Assembly (NCBI GenBank): GCA_019775845.1
Contig: JADQAV010000019.1
Coordinates: 124,001-188,000, forward strand
Reading direction: 5' to 3'
DNA: 64,000 nucleotides
From: Myrmaecium sp. VS I D KN 1
Lineage: Eukaryota; Ascomycota; Dothideomycetes; Valsariales; Valsariaceae
The position numbers and the translations under genes are program-made. The notes under the pieces are model-generated. The model ran no database searches, was not told the DNA's origin, and saw only the letters and a program-made list of their open reading frames with translations. Shown in pieces: positions 20,615 through 32,002 of this stretch; the first letter of the stretch is position 1, and every line of letters starts with the position of its first letter.

Positions 20615-23600
20615 TTAACCATTACCTCCACCACCACCACCGCCAGCCCCTCCCCCACTGCTGCCACCTAACAACCGCTGCGCCTCTTTCGTTGAGAGTC
20701 CGAATACGTTGACTAGGTAGTCGAGCCTGTGACGGGGAGGAAGGAGAACCCGGTTAGCTTCCAAGCTTCAAACGCGCAGCGGAATTGAATGTATAGAAGG
20801 AGGATAAAGAAGGGAAAGGAAAAACTTACTTAATATCCCCACCCACCCGCCGCTTCACCACCTCAAACTCGCCTTCCAACCGCTCGCGGACCCCCACCCG
20901 CCGTCGCTGGCTCACCGTCTTGATCCGCATCACGAACCGGCCGCTCACGGGCCGATGATCGCTCGTCCGGACCTCATGCCGACGATACTCCGTCTGCTTG
21001 ATCCGGCCCACGCCGCGGTAGAGCAGGCGGTCGCACCACGCGGGGCTGCGGCGCTTCTCGCTGGTGTCGTACCGGTCCGTGCCGACGTCGTACTTGTACG
21101 TGGGGGCGAAGAGGATGGGGGCCTCGCGGAAGGCGCGCAGGCGGAAGCCCGGGTTGCGCTTCCGACTCAGCAGCAGCTGGTCGCGCTCGAGCAGCTTGGC
21201 CAGGTTGCCCGCCCGCACCGCCGCGATCACCGTGTCCCGGCCCATGGTGTCGATGCGGTAGTTCAGGTCGCCGTTCAGGATGCAGATCTCGTGGTCCAGG
21301 ATCATGCTGCCGTCGCCCCCGCCCACGAACAAGTCCGTCCGCTGGCCGTGCGGGTCCCCCCGCGCCGGCAGCGACGACGCCTCCATGATCGCCGCCACGT
21401 CGTTGTTCCGGTGCACGGTCTGCGTCTGGCCCGCTGCCAGGTGGCAGTTGATGAAGCAGAGGCTCGAGTCGTCCAGGATGAACCGCACCACGAGCGCGCC
21501 CTTGTTGCCGTGCAGCCCGCCCATGCCCAGCTTCACTTCCGCCGCGCTGATGTCGCGGATCTTCGGCCGCTCCGATGCCTTGATGAAAATGCACGTGAAC
21601 AGGCCGACCATGTTGGCGGTGTGGAGCAGGGTGTACGGGACGGCGGGGAGATGCTCGTCGAGCATGCGGATGAGGTGGTCGCGCCAAGCGCGGTATTGGT
21701 GGCTCATGTGCTCCTGCTGGGAGGCGTCCTTTTTCTTGCTGCTCTTGAAGAAGCTCTTCGCCGTCACCTTCTTGTCTTCCAAATCCACCAGCTCTTGGAA
21801 GCCGAAGACGAGAATGTCCGGCGGATCGCCAGCGTTGAGCAACTCTCGGAAGAGCCTTGCACCGCCCTCATCCTGCTGCACCTTGGTCGGTTTGCACGCG
21901 CCCGCATTCCACGTCATGACGGTGGCGGTCACCTCGCGGAAATCGCAGTACTCGACGTCTTTCTCCTGCATTTGGGCCTCGAGCCAGTCTTCCTTGAGCA
22001 TACCGTCCCACAGCCTGAGCATATTGTCCGTGCCCAGCGAAGCGACCTGTAGGCGATCCAACTTCCAGATGCTAGATCGGTCGACAGCAATGCCGGCAAT
22101 CGGATTGTCGTGGGCGTGCCAGTCCTTCAACACCTTCCACGGCGTAACGCTGGTATCGTAGACGTACACCATTCCCGTGTTGTAACCGCACCAGAGGTTG
22201 TCGCCAACCCCGACCATCGAGCTGATCTTATACAAGCTCACGCTGACAACAGCGATGCAGCTAAAGTCCTTCCGAGAGTAGATGGTAACCTTACCGTCCG
22301 TGTGACCAAAGTATATGCGGTCAGGTTGGCTGCTGATGATCGCTCCCGACGTGATCTCGCCTGCGTTTGGCTGAGACAGCGGCTTCGTAGTAAGCTGCGC
22401 AAAGTGACTGCCATCGTTGGTGCGCTGGAAGATGCGAATGTCCTTGCCTGTCGCCAGCCACAGCCTCGACCCAGAAACCAAAGAAAAAGAGTGGCCCCTC
22501 GGCAGGCGAAAGGAATTCGGCGTCTGTTGCAACGTCGGTAGCCCTTCCTCGTCCGGCGGCCAGATGTGGAGCTTCCCTTCGTCATCAAGTGACCACATCT
22601 CAGACGCGTAGCGGTAGATCCGGATGATCTCTCGGCGAGGGTGGGCATTAGTCTTGGTGAAGACGGTACTCTGGGTAGGGATATCAATCTCATGCATCTC
22701 GCCCGTGTTCATGCCGAGCCACAGCCGTTTCCCCTCATCGTCCACCTCCTTGGCAGGGCGGAAGGCCATCGAGGTGACCTTGATAGTGTCACCGTGGGAA
22801 ATGCTCATCAGAAGCTCTCCCGTCAAAACGTTCCACACTCGCGTCACGTAGCCTGCGGTACAGATATACTCTCCGCATATCGCGAACAGCTTCGTCTCAT
22901 ATTTGGTCGGGATCTCGTTCACCGAATTTTTGAAGATCGGCGGTCTGCGGTTCGCCTGCGAGGAGTCCGGGTAATCGGTAAGCATTGGGACGGATTTATC
23001 GAGTGGCTGATCCGGATCGTCTGAGTCGTCTTGGTATGGCTGCACGGAAGTGACCTGTGCGGAAGGATGTCGAGTGAGTTCCATAGAGGCTCGAGGGGGA
23101 GGTGCACGCGGAACATCGATGGATGCTCGAGGGGGAGGGCCGCGGGGTACATCGATGGATGCTCGAGGCGGTGTTCTCGGTGCGGTCGTATGCGATGGTG
23201 GCGCTAAGCTGCTTGAGCTGGTGCCCGGAGTGCCAAATGTCGAAGTGCGCTTCGGCGGGGGCATGAATTTGGTGTTGTTCTCTGCAACCAGCGCGGAAGG
23301 TCGGGAAGTATCGAATGAGCGCCGCGCGGGAGGCTCAGGGGGTGGCCCTCGTCCATTGCTGCGAACATCGCATGACTCTCTTCGGGGCGGTAGGTGTGGC
23401 CGATCTCCTGGCGCGTCTCTCAACGTAGCTACAGGACCAGGCTTCGTGGGTTGAATGCTTGAAATCCTCGGCGGAAAGGACGATGGCTCTCCCACCTGCT
23501 GTCGTTCGGAAACGTTCGGCCGTGAAGAAGCGGTGAAGTAGCCGTCCTTGCTGGAAGGTATGAGACGCTGTGGCAATGAACGCGGTTTGCTTGCGTCTGG

Positions 23601-24430
23601 GACTGGCGGAGGAGATGTATGCGGGCTGGTTTCGCTGCTGGGCGGCGTGCTAAAGGGCGATATCCTGTCTTCAGAAGCGTCCGCAGTCTGATCAGGGGCC
23701 AATCGTCCAGGTGTTTCAAGGTTCCACGACGGCTTCTTGGGTACCTTCGGTTTCCCAGCTCGGTTGACCGGCGGAGGTATGGACGGGGTGCTCTTGTGCG
23801 ATCGCGCCGGGGGAGACTGTTTCTGTGGGTCAGGTGTAGTAGCAGCCGACGAGCTCGGCTGGAAGTATGGAGACTGAACCGTATCAACACCGGGAGTGGT
23901 CACCCTGCTTGAGATCTTGGTGCGGGAGTTTCCTTGAGGCGAAGGCGGTCTTGAACTTCCGCGTTGTTCTATGAAGCTATTCCGTACTTGACGCGATGGC
24001 ATAGGGCTGTGGAACTGAGCTTCATGCTGCTTTGGAGGAGAGGATGGGGAATGTACTGCGACGGTGGGAGGGGTCGGAGGCGACAGAGGGCCCATGGACG
24101 TGGGTCGCGACTTGATTCTGCTGCCAATGGGAAAAAGAGGCCGCGATGTTCGTGCCGCCGGCGTCTGCGAGCCGGAGTCGTAAGAAGGGGACGGTAACCT
24201 CGCCGGCTCTCTCGGTATGTCCAGCGATATGCGGCTATCGGCTCGTGTGGGCGACGGTTGTCGCGGGGTTGTGGGAGTGTTCACACTGAGCATGTTCTCA
24301 AAGTGACTCCGAAGGGAGGAGACCGGCCGCTGCAAATTGTCGGTTAGTTTGAGATCTTCGGCGGCGCGCATTGCAGGGCGCTACGTACAATGGATGAGCC
24401 ATCTGTGTTCTCTTCCGGCAATTGCTCCAT
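20615..24430 (-). CDS. WD40 plus inositol-polyphosphate 5-phosphatase protein
   Basis: Three exons, 24430-24389, 24329-20830 and 20726-20615; product 1217 aa. The 42-nt first exon (MEQLPEENTDGSSI) joins RPVSSLRSHFENM across a 59-nt intron with an ACTAAC branch. The last exon restores KLDYLVNVFGLSTKEAQRLL and a Gly-rich end instead of an early stop. The first ~480 residues are disordered and rich in Pro and Ser. Degenerate WD40 repeats span about 486-800 (for example VTRVWNVLTGELL, LRLWDGML). The catalytic IPPc domain runs about 812-1145 with MTWNAG, GFQELVDL, NGDLNYRID, PAWCDR and SDHRPV, all active-site motifs of Mg-dependent 5-phosphatases. It should remove the 5-phosphate from phosphoinositides such as PI(4,5)P2, with the WD part as a scaffold. 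Substrate choice is inferred. Three tandem PPRASID-type repeats lie near residues 403-438. Confidence 0.93.
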
Positions 24431-25208
24431 GATGTGGTTGGACGTGTGCCTGGGTCAGCCTACACCGGGTCCTACAACGAAAATGCACATCGACCGCAGG
24501 TGCGTCCTAACCATGGAGCAGCCCCACGCCCTTCACGGGAATCCGAATGTAGCTCCAGGGGAGCTCTACGCTTATGTATACACACTGGCGCCGCAGGCCC
24601 CGAATCATACAAGTTGAAACAGGCTATATGCTCGACGCACACGCTTGGCCCATTCCACCTCTCTGCTAACACCAGCGCCCTTATATCAGCTCCTAAGGCG
24701 ACGCCTGCGAAACTGGTTGTTGGATTGTACGTCGTAGGGCAGCCCGTCGCGGAGGTAATCGGTACGCTTGTGCGGGTAGCGGGCTGGTCGGGGTTACGTA
24801 TGCTTGCGTTGCTCCAGTGAGGGTCTCGGGATGCCGGTCGGCCAAACCACAAAGAAGGCCGCGTCTTCCTTGAAATGAGCGTGCGTCGCAGAGCAATGCA
24901 GGCGGGAGAGAGAGGAGAAGGCGGCGGTAGGGAGAAGAAGGATACTCGGGTGGCTGTGTTGTAGAATACAGTAAAGTAGGTTTCCCCGGATCTTTCGCAC
25001 TCTTGGTGCTTGGCTGCTGCGTGAGAGGCGGGCCGTTCTGTACACTAGCGCGTGCGGTGCGGCCAAAGGAGGCGTGAAGATCGCCCTATGACCCCTTGTT
25101 TCTGCCTGGTTGCCCCCTTCCGACCGACGCAGAAATCCCAGCCCAAACATTCACGCCGCTGCCGGTACACGAGTCAACAGCCCGAGAGTTTAAACAAGCA
25201 ACGACACC
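24431..25208. promoter_or_regulatory. Shared upstream region of 5-phosphatase and CHY genes
   Basis: A 778-bp divergent spacer between the 5-phosphatase start (minus) and the CHY zinc-finger start (plus). No gene is supported inside it. It probably carries both promoters and 5' UTRs. Confidence 0.55.
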
Positions 25209-25794
25209 ATGTGGTAAGCCTGTCCAAACCGGCCGTGACATTGACCCCCCGTAACTGACAACGCTCCTAGCAAACACATCCTCAACGCACAAGTGGCCAT
25301 CCGCTCGCCATGCTGTACGAACCCCGTCCCCGATTAGTAAACCTTCACGTCTCGTCCTAACGACCGCTCCCAGGCCGCAAATGGTTCGACTGCGCGCAAT
25401 GCCATTACGAAACCCAGGACCACCCGTTGCAAAAGAGCACTGAAATGGTGTTCGCCTGCAAGAAGTGCAAGAAATGCTTCCGGAAGAATGCGGAGGAGTT
25501 CGAGGAGAGGTGGGTAGATGGCGGACACAGCGGACTGGACAGGAACTGATAGAGTTGACAGTGATGAGTACTGTCCTCACTGCGACAACCACTACGTGAT
25601 CGAGGCCGTGGAACCCAAGCCGGTGCTGCAGGTGGAGGGCGAGGATGCTCGGATCGATGCTCGGTAAGTTACTCATCGCCCTGGGCAAGCAGCCATAGCT
25701 GACAATCTGCAGGATGATCAAGGATGAGCGGGTACAGCAGAAGCCCCGGCGGACCATCTTCGATGTCGACGAAGCATCCTATAAGCTCGGTTGA
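25209..25794 (+). CDS. CHY-type zinc-finger protein
   Basis: Five exons: 25209-25213, 25271-25314, 25374-25509, 25562-25663 and 25713-25794; product 122 aa. The spliced start is MCKHILNAQVAIRSPCC followed by RKWFDCAQCHYE, the standard opening of fungal CHY zinc-finger proteins. Further ligand pairs are CKKCKKC and CPHC, so several zinc ions are expected. The short length resembles yeast Hot13, a zinc-binding helper of the mitochondrial intermembrane-space import pathway. A link to that role is possible but not shown, as other CHY proteins act in ubiquitination. The first coding exon is only 5 nt (ATGTG) and splits the second codon. Donors are GTAAGC, GTACGA, GTGGGT and GTAAGT. Its 3' end faces the proteasome gene, 267 bp away. 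Confidence 0.9.
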
Positions 25795-26061
25795 AACATG
25801 GAAAGATGCAGTCATGACTTATGTTTGGGTTGCTTCCTGGGGCTTAAATGCATGGCGTTGAAATGGATATACCATAACAGAACTGGGGGATGCTATGTTG
25901 ATGCATTTATCATGAGGACGTCTCGAGGAAGATGACAGAGAGGCTAATCGTGTTTGCGAGGCTTCACTTTTCCGAAGCCAGCTGTGTATAATCTACAAGC
26001 ATAGATGCCTTTACCACGAAAAACGCCTGTACTACGTGCCATTATCATCCCGTCGTGTCAA

Positions 26062-27032
26062 CTATTGCGCCGCCGGACCTTCTCCAGTAGGACGGGTGAG
26101 AATGGCAGCTGTACCAGTACCTGGTGTCCTGCCAGGCCTCCTGTTGGCTGCCTCCTCCTGCTTCTCAGTGTTGATATTCTCCACGTACTTCTCGATGTCC
26201 TCGACGGGCAACATCTCTATGGGCTTTCCGGGAGCCATGATCGCAATCTCGATGTTCTTCGCACCCGTTTGGACGACCTCCAGCAGCGACTTAACAGTCA
26301 ATTTGATAGTTTCCTCCCGATCCATGTCTTCCTTGTGGTTGCGCTCCAAAAATTCCCTCACTGTCTTGCTTGATCTCCCGATCGCGTTCGCTTTCCTGCG
26401 CAAAGTCAGAGTGTTACACATATAGGCGAGGTTCAGATCAATTACCAGGCAGAGTAGATACCAGACGGCTCGGTCTGGTAGAGGCGGGGCACCTTGTCAT
26501 TGGGATCGAAGCCGACGATGAGTGTGCTGATGCCGAAGGGCCTGACACCACCGCTCTGGGTATATCTTTGCTGGACACCGGCAACGTATTTGGTGATGTA
26601 TTCTATCGAGACAGGATCCTCCACCGTCAGTCTGTGTGATTGTGCCTCCAGCCGTGCCTTGTCGACGAGAATACGAGCATCGGCGTTGAGCCCAGCGAAA
26701 GCGAGAGCAACGTGGGTGTCGACGAGGCAGATTTTCGAAGGAGTGATTCGGGTATCTTGGAGCTTCATCGCAGAACGCTTCTCGCATCCGAGGACGACGA
26801 TGTCCTTGCCCTTAACGCCAACCGCGCAGGTACCTGCAAACGTCAGACGAATAGGTTATGCTGGGGGTCAGACTCCCCATACCTCTCTTCACGGCTTCCA
26901 GAGCATATTCGACTTGAAAGACATGTCCGTCGGGACTGAAGACTAGAATGACATATGCGGTAAGCTTCCGTTGTTTGGTATAGCTCCGCAGTGTTGTAGC
27001 GTACCGGACAATGCTCTGTCGTAACCTGACAT
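26062..27032 (-). CDS. pre6: 20S proteasome subunit alpha4
   Basis: Four exons: 27032-27005, 26942-26883, 26833-26446 and 26395-26062; product 269 aa. The start MSGYDRALS, joined to [21 protein letters not shown], matches the yeast Pre6 (human PSMA7) subunit almost residue for residue. Other strong marks are [56 protein letters not shown] and [13 protein letters not shown]. It forms part of the outer alpha ring that gates the 20S core and is not itself a protease. The C-terminus is a little longer than in yeast and Gln/Pro/Thr-rich. Introns lie after LS, after KRG and inside the Trp of YSAW, all with clean GT...AG ends. It shares a 338-bp divergent promoter with the FAD dehydrogenase. Confidence 0.97.
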
Positions 27033-27370
27033 GGTAGAAAGTCAAGCTGCAAGGTCGGGAGGGCTGACTCAAAAGGATGGAAGTGGGAGGGACGTAAAGG
27101 CCTGGACAAGATGGGCGGACTTGGGAATGCGGTGGTATTGAGGTTTGGGTTGCCGCGCATCCAGCTCACTGCCTGGTGCGGTAACCTCAAGAGCGAGCTT
27201 GGACCACATCCATCATCGGGGCCGGAAGAACTCTCGGCATTCCTCCTCTCCGCCTGCGGGAGCTCCGAGAAAATGGATCAGCATCATTTTCGGAGGACCA
27301 TCGGCCTCGGCGTTTTTCCTGTATATATTACTTTTCTCGTCGCGCACTTGGGTCAATTGTATTATTAGCA
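27033..27370. promoter_or_regulatory. Divergent promoter with a TGACTCA site
   Basis: 338 bp between the proteasome alpha4 start (minus) and the dehydrogenase start (plus). A perfect palindromic TGACTCA lies at 27065-27071, only 33 bp from the proteasome start codon. This is the known binding sequence of Gcn4/CpcA-type bZIP activators and, more generally, AP-1-like factors. Whether it is used is unknown. Confidence 0.55.
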
Positions 27371-29148
27371 ATGGCTTGTGCCTCTAGATTTGCGCTCTCA
27401 TTGCGCCGCGTGCGTGCCCCGCAGAGCGCTATCCGGCAAGCCGTAAGAGCGGTTCCTGCGGCTCAAGTGCGGTGGAAGAGCGAGGCTACCACCTCCGCCA
27501 GCTCAGAACCGCATCAGCCTGATTCGAAGGGAGGTGTCAAGGGTGGATCTGCTCCCTCCAAGCAGGTCAAGTTTACCACCGACTCGTACGCTCTTGCTTG
27601 TCTTCCATTATCGTCCAGTCGGTCCTAACGTTACCCAGTTACCCGGAGATCAAGCGCGATTCGCGCTTCGCCGAACTCACTCCCGATCATGTTAAGTACT
27701 TCAAGGATCTTCTGGGAGCCGAGTCTGCGGTCATCGACGGCCTCACAAAGGATGCGTCTGAGGACATTGAACCCTACAACAGCGACTGGATGCGCAAGTA
27801 CCGTGGACACACCAAGATAGTTCTGAAGCCCGGCTCGACAGAAGAAGTCAGCAAGATTTTGAAGTATTGCAACGACAACAGTCTGGCTGTTGTGCCTCAG
27901 GGCGGTAACACTGGTCTTGTTGGAGGCTCTGTCCCTGTGTTCGATGAGATCGTGATCAACCTCCAACGCATGAACAATATCCGCTCCTTCGACGAAGTCT
28001 CCGGTATCCTGGTTGCCGACGCCGGTGTTATCCTCGAAGTCGCTGATAACTTCTTGGCCGAGAAGAACTACATCTTCCCTCTGGATCTGGGCGCCAAGGG
28101 TTCATGTCAGATTGGGGGCAATGTCTCGACCAATGCTGGTGGCCTTCGCCTCTTGAGATACGGCAGCTTGCACGGAAACGTGCTCGGTATCGAGGCCGTC
28201 CTTCCCGACGGCACTATCATGAACGACCTCTGCACATTGAGGAAGAACAACACCGGCTACGACCTGAAGCAGCTTTTCATCGGCGGTGAAGGTACCATTG
28301 GCATAGTCACCGCTGTTTCTATCATTTGCCCGCAACGCTCTCCCGCCGTAAACGTCGCATACTTCGGTTTGGAGAGCTTCGAGAAGGTCCAGCAGGCTTT
28401 CAAGGAGGCCAAGGCTCAGCTTTCGGAGATTCTTTCGGCTTTCGAGCTTATGGATGGCAACAGCCAGAAGGTCCTGCAGACCGTGACTGGTAGAAAGCTA
28501 CCTCTGGAAGACGAGCATCCTTTCTACTGTTTGGTTGAGACTAGTGGATCCAACACGGATCACGACAGCGAAAAGCTTCAAAACTTCCTGGAGCACGTCA
28601 TGGAGCAAGAAATTGTCTCGGATGGTGTGCTCGCCCAGGACCAGACCCAGTTTGCCTCGCTTTGGAGCTGCCGCGAGGGCATCACTGAGTGCCTCGGCCA
28701 TTGGGGTGGCGTTTACAAATACGATCTTTCCGTCCCCATCTCCCAGATGTACAACCTTGTCAACGACGTGCGCACTCGGATGGACGAAGCGGGCTTGCTA
28801 GGCGAGGGAAAGCCTGTCGTTGATGTGGTTGGTTACGGCCACATGGGAGATGCTAACATCCATCTTAATATCCCTGTCCGCGGCTTCAACAAGGACGTTG
28901 AGAAGCTGCTCGAGCCTTATGTCTACGAGTGGGTAAAGGAGAAGAACGGAAGTATCAGCGCGGAACACGGTTTGGGTATTGCGAAGAAGTCGTTCATCAC
29001 GTATAGCCGCAACGAGACCATGGTGAAGTTGATGAGGGACATCAAAAATCTTTATGATCCGGTAAGGGTCCTGCTTCCACTTGAAACCTTGGTTGGGTGC
29101 TAACGACTGCTACAGAAGGGCATCATGAACCCGTATAAGTACATTTAA
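27371..29148 (+). CDS. dld2: Mitochondrial D-2-hydroxyglutarate / D-lactate dehydrogenase (FAD)
   Basis: Three exons: 27371-27585, 27639-29061 and 29116-29148; product 556 aa. The Arg/Ala-rich, acid-free N-terminus (about 35 residues, ending QVRWKS) is a typical mitochondrial targeting peptide. An FAD-binding type-4 domain follows (about 133-310), with VPQGGNTGLVGGS, GSCQIGGNVSTNAGG and GGEGTIGIVTAV. The C-terminal oxidase domain carries GYGHMGDANIHLN (near 469) and SAEHGLG (near 513), residues tied to metal and flavin binding in this family. The best fit is the yeast Dld2/Dld3 and human D2HGDH group, which oxidises D-2-hydroxyglutarate and can also act on D-lactate. The third exon encodes only the conserved KGIMNPYKYI end. 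The substrate is inferred from family. Confidence 0.94.
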
Positions 29149-29988
29149 AAGTAGACAACCGCGGAGACGAAGGATCCCAATTTAGACTCGTGAAGCGTGT
29201 TCGTTCAAAAAAAAAAAAACTATCGCGGCAAGATTTTGCCTATTTTGGGTATACCAGACTCATCCTTTGCGGCTTGAAATATCTAAAACGAATGTCTGTT
29301 TATGTAAGGGTTGGAGACATCTGTGTTCCTGCGCGCTTCACCTTAGGTTTACGTTGGGTATCATCATTATGCTTACTTTTTGGTCCTAATCATGGACAAG
29401 CGAGCTGCTTGATGAACGGGAAGTCAATTGTTTGCAGGATGCACAGCGGATATGTGCGAGTTACGGTGGTCGTCTTTCTACGCATACGCCCGTTCGCAGC
29501 TTTGGTCTTTAGCAGGTACCTGCGGCATCCATCCGAACGGTGATCTATTTTTACTGAACTGCACGCGTCATTATATAGGTCAATGATCTAAAAATCCTAC
29601 AATTGATTCATTGTCGCAGTAAATAATGCGCATGAGATCAGCCGTCTCGTCTTGATCCCTCTATCTGTTTTTTGTCACCGAAATACAGAGTCTTCAAATA
29701 CTGAAGCATGGAGTAAACCTCGTCGATATCTAATAGATGGCGAAAGGACGAGGCTGTTAGAAGCGGATTTGATGTTCTCGCGGGTAAATCCTTTTAGCTC
29801 CGGCAGGATTGTGGAGGCGAAAGCCGATGCGAGGCGGCATGGGGAATCGCGCGCGATTCACGATGTCATGTTTGTCAATGACATCATGCATCCATGACAT
29901 CTCGACCGCTCGCGCAACGACTGCCTTGAGATAAAACCGCCACGGCCATGCCAATGGCACCCTTACCTTCTTAACTACTATTCTCTTC
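29149..29988. other. Intergenic region, no gene seen
   Basis: Between two plus-strand genes. A 12-A run lies near 29208-29219. A GACATCATGCATCC-type near-palindrome lies at about 29865-29900, just upstream of the GFA-fold gene. No supported coding sequence. Confidence 0.5.
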
Positions 29989-30871
29989 ATGGCAGCTAGA
30001 ACCCTCCTTCTCCCCCGATTGACCATTCCTATCAACCGTCTGAGCCTCCTTCGCCCAGCTGCACAAGTCATTCGCCCGTTTCACCAGAACATCGCACGAT
30101 TCGAGAAGATGGACCCTCTCGACAAGAACCAGCAAGCACGCGGCCATGAGACTGAAGGCCTGAGCGAGTGGAAGAAGCGCGCTCCTTACCGCATCCACGA
30201 ATCCAACGAGAATTTCCCGGTCAAGTACGAGGCGAACTGCCACTGCGGCCGCGTCAAGTACCAATTGAGCCGTGAAGAGCCCCTGGACTCGAAGTTGTGC
30301 CATTGCACGACTTGCCAGACACAACACGGTATGCTAGTATCTCTGGAGCGATTACGGGAGTATGCATACTAAGTTCGTCGTCCGTTCCAGCCGCTCCGTT
30401 CCAATGGGCTGCCATTTTCCACAAGGAAGACATCAACTTCACCAATGGACACCACTGCCTCGAATGGTATGATCCGACCACAAAGTCGATCGAGCATAAG
30501 CTCCCCTGCAAAGTCCGATGCGCATACTGTCATTCCCCGATCATGGACGAGGGGCGTAACATGATTCTTCTGTTCCCGTCGTTGATTCACCTGAACGACG
30601 ACAAGGCGAAGGCCTTTTTCAAACCTAGGTAAATTCCATTTCTGCTGTAGTTCTAGTCCCAAGGGTCTGTGAAGCTAACGGGATTCGATCCAGATGCCAT
30701 ATGTTCTACAACCAGCGTGTGATCGATATTCCTGACGGACTCCCCAAGTGGGACGGCCTGAGTAACGAGAGCAATCTGATCGAGGACAGCCCGCCGGAGA
30801 TGGTTAAGGAGCAGAACCGCAAGCGTGAGGAGGAGCGCAACAAGCGTTTTGAGAAGGGCGAGAATAAGTGA
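29989..30871 (+). CDS. GFA / CENP-V fold zinc protein
   Basis: Three exons: 29989-30328, 30391-30628 and 30694-30871; product 251 aa. The central part has the GFA/CENP-V (Mss4-like) zinc pattern: CHCGRVKYQL, LCHCTTCQTQH, APFQWAAIFHKEDI and CAYCHSPIMDEG. The family includes glutathione-dependent formaldehyde-activating enzymes, but most fungal members have unknown substrates. The chosen start gives an N-terminal ~35-residue basic, hydrophobic stretch that could be a mitochondrial presequence. An alternative start is the Met of MDPLDKNQQARG at about 30110, which would give a cytosolic form. The C-terminal ~40 residues are highly charged and likely helical (EEERNKRFEKGENK). The intron donors are GTATGC and GTAAAT; reading through either meets a stop quickly. 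Confidence 0.88.
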
Positions 30872-31930
30872 TCGACGACGTGTTATGGGTGATTGATGAC
30901 GGCGCAAATATGGATAACGTGACGAGAGACGACTGACGATATAAAGAACCTGGTGCTACTTGTTTTCCTTCAGTAACTGTGAATGCTTTGAATGGAATGT
31001 CGCTTCTGGGGAGTTCCAGCTGAGGCCGCCCGTTGGCGGGAAGCCCAGACTGGCATATCAGTTGGCGTCTATGTAGAACAGCCGCTTTGGAAGCATAAGC
31101 GTATAGTATAGAGTGGAATCGCTTGCTTTATTGCCGCTGAACTTGTGCGATGAGTGAGGTACTGTGCTCGGCGCCGTGCCTAGCCTCTGGCTGATTTCGT
31201 CGACTAAAAGAAAGATTGCGACGGTGAAACCTCATCCAGCTGGGTGACATCCACAGTACTTACTATCTTACCGACTGGTAAGTTACTGTATGTTGGCCTG
31301 AGCAGGGTCACTGGTTCCTTCCTTTCTGCGAGTCTCCATTCGAGCGTCTCTCCCTCTGCAGTCACAGTGGTTCACGCTGCAGTCCTCGACAACAAACGGA
31401 CGTCGTGTTCCGAGGACCTCCCCACAGCAACCGTCACTGGATTTGTTAACGAGCAGGTCACCAGCACCAGGCGCCTGTAACAGTCTTTCTTTCGATAATC
31501 GCAAAGGCGTCCCTGGGCAAAATCACGACTTCTCGACACACTCGCTTTCTCCTGTCCTTTTCACCTCACCAAGGCTTCATGGTCCCTCTTGCCGACTTCC
31601 CTCTTTCCTGTGTTTTCGACCAACTTTTTGCGACCTTCGAACCCTTTGCCGCATGGCCACCTCAGCACCCGCAACCCCGAGTCCCTGCCGCTGCCAACAG
31701 CGCGATAAGATAACGCGGCATCTGCCGCATCACTCTCGGCGGCCTCCAGCTGTCGGAGCTCCAGCTTCAAGGTACCTTCCCACCTCCTCCCACTCCATAC
31801 TGTGCAGCCATAAGCGCCCGGTCACACCGGTCTGCTACCTGTCGATGTCATCGTCTTATGGACGTGCATCCTATGCATCTCTAGACTTCTTCATTCATAT
31901 TTAAGCTCGTTATCCGCAACACTTCTAACC
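30872..31930. other. Intergenic region, no gene seen
   Basis: About 1.06 kb upstream of the chromodomain gene. The second half (31350-31920) is richer in C and T and is likely promoter and 5' leader. Frames of 70-150 codons exist but show no motif. Confidence 0.5.
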
Positions 31931-32002
31931 ATGGATTCTCTTACCAGCTCCCCGTTCGTCCTTTGCCTTTTGCCTTTCCTGCGCGGAATCGCAACGGCAT
32001 AA
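31931..32002 (+). promoter_or_regulatory. Upstream ORF overlapping the chromodomain start
   Basis: An ATG in good context (AACCATGG) opens a 23-codon frame whose TAA stop shares its last A with the main ATG (TAATG). This layout allows termination-reinitiation. An alternative is that this ATG belongs to a true first exon joined by an unrecognised intron to the main frame; I see no convincing donor for that. Confidence 0.55.

Noticed and set aside
30680-30694. GGGATTCGATCC resembling a tRNA T-loop
   Set aside because: It sits in the second intron of the GFA-fold gene at the acceptor; no matching acceptor, D or anticodon stems were found.
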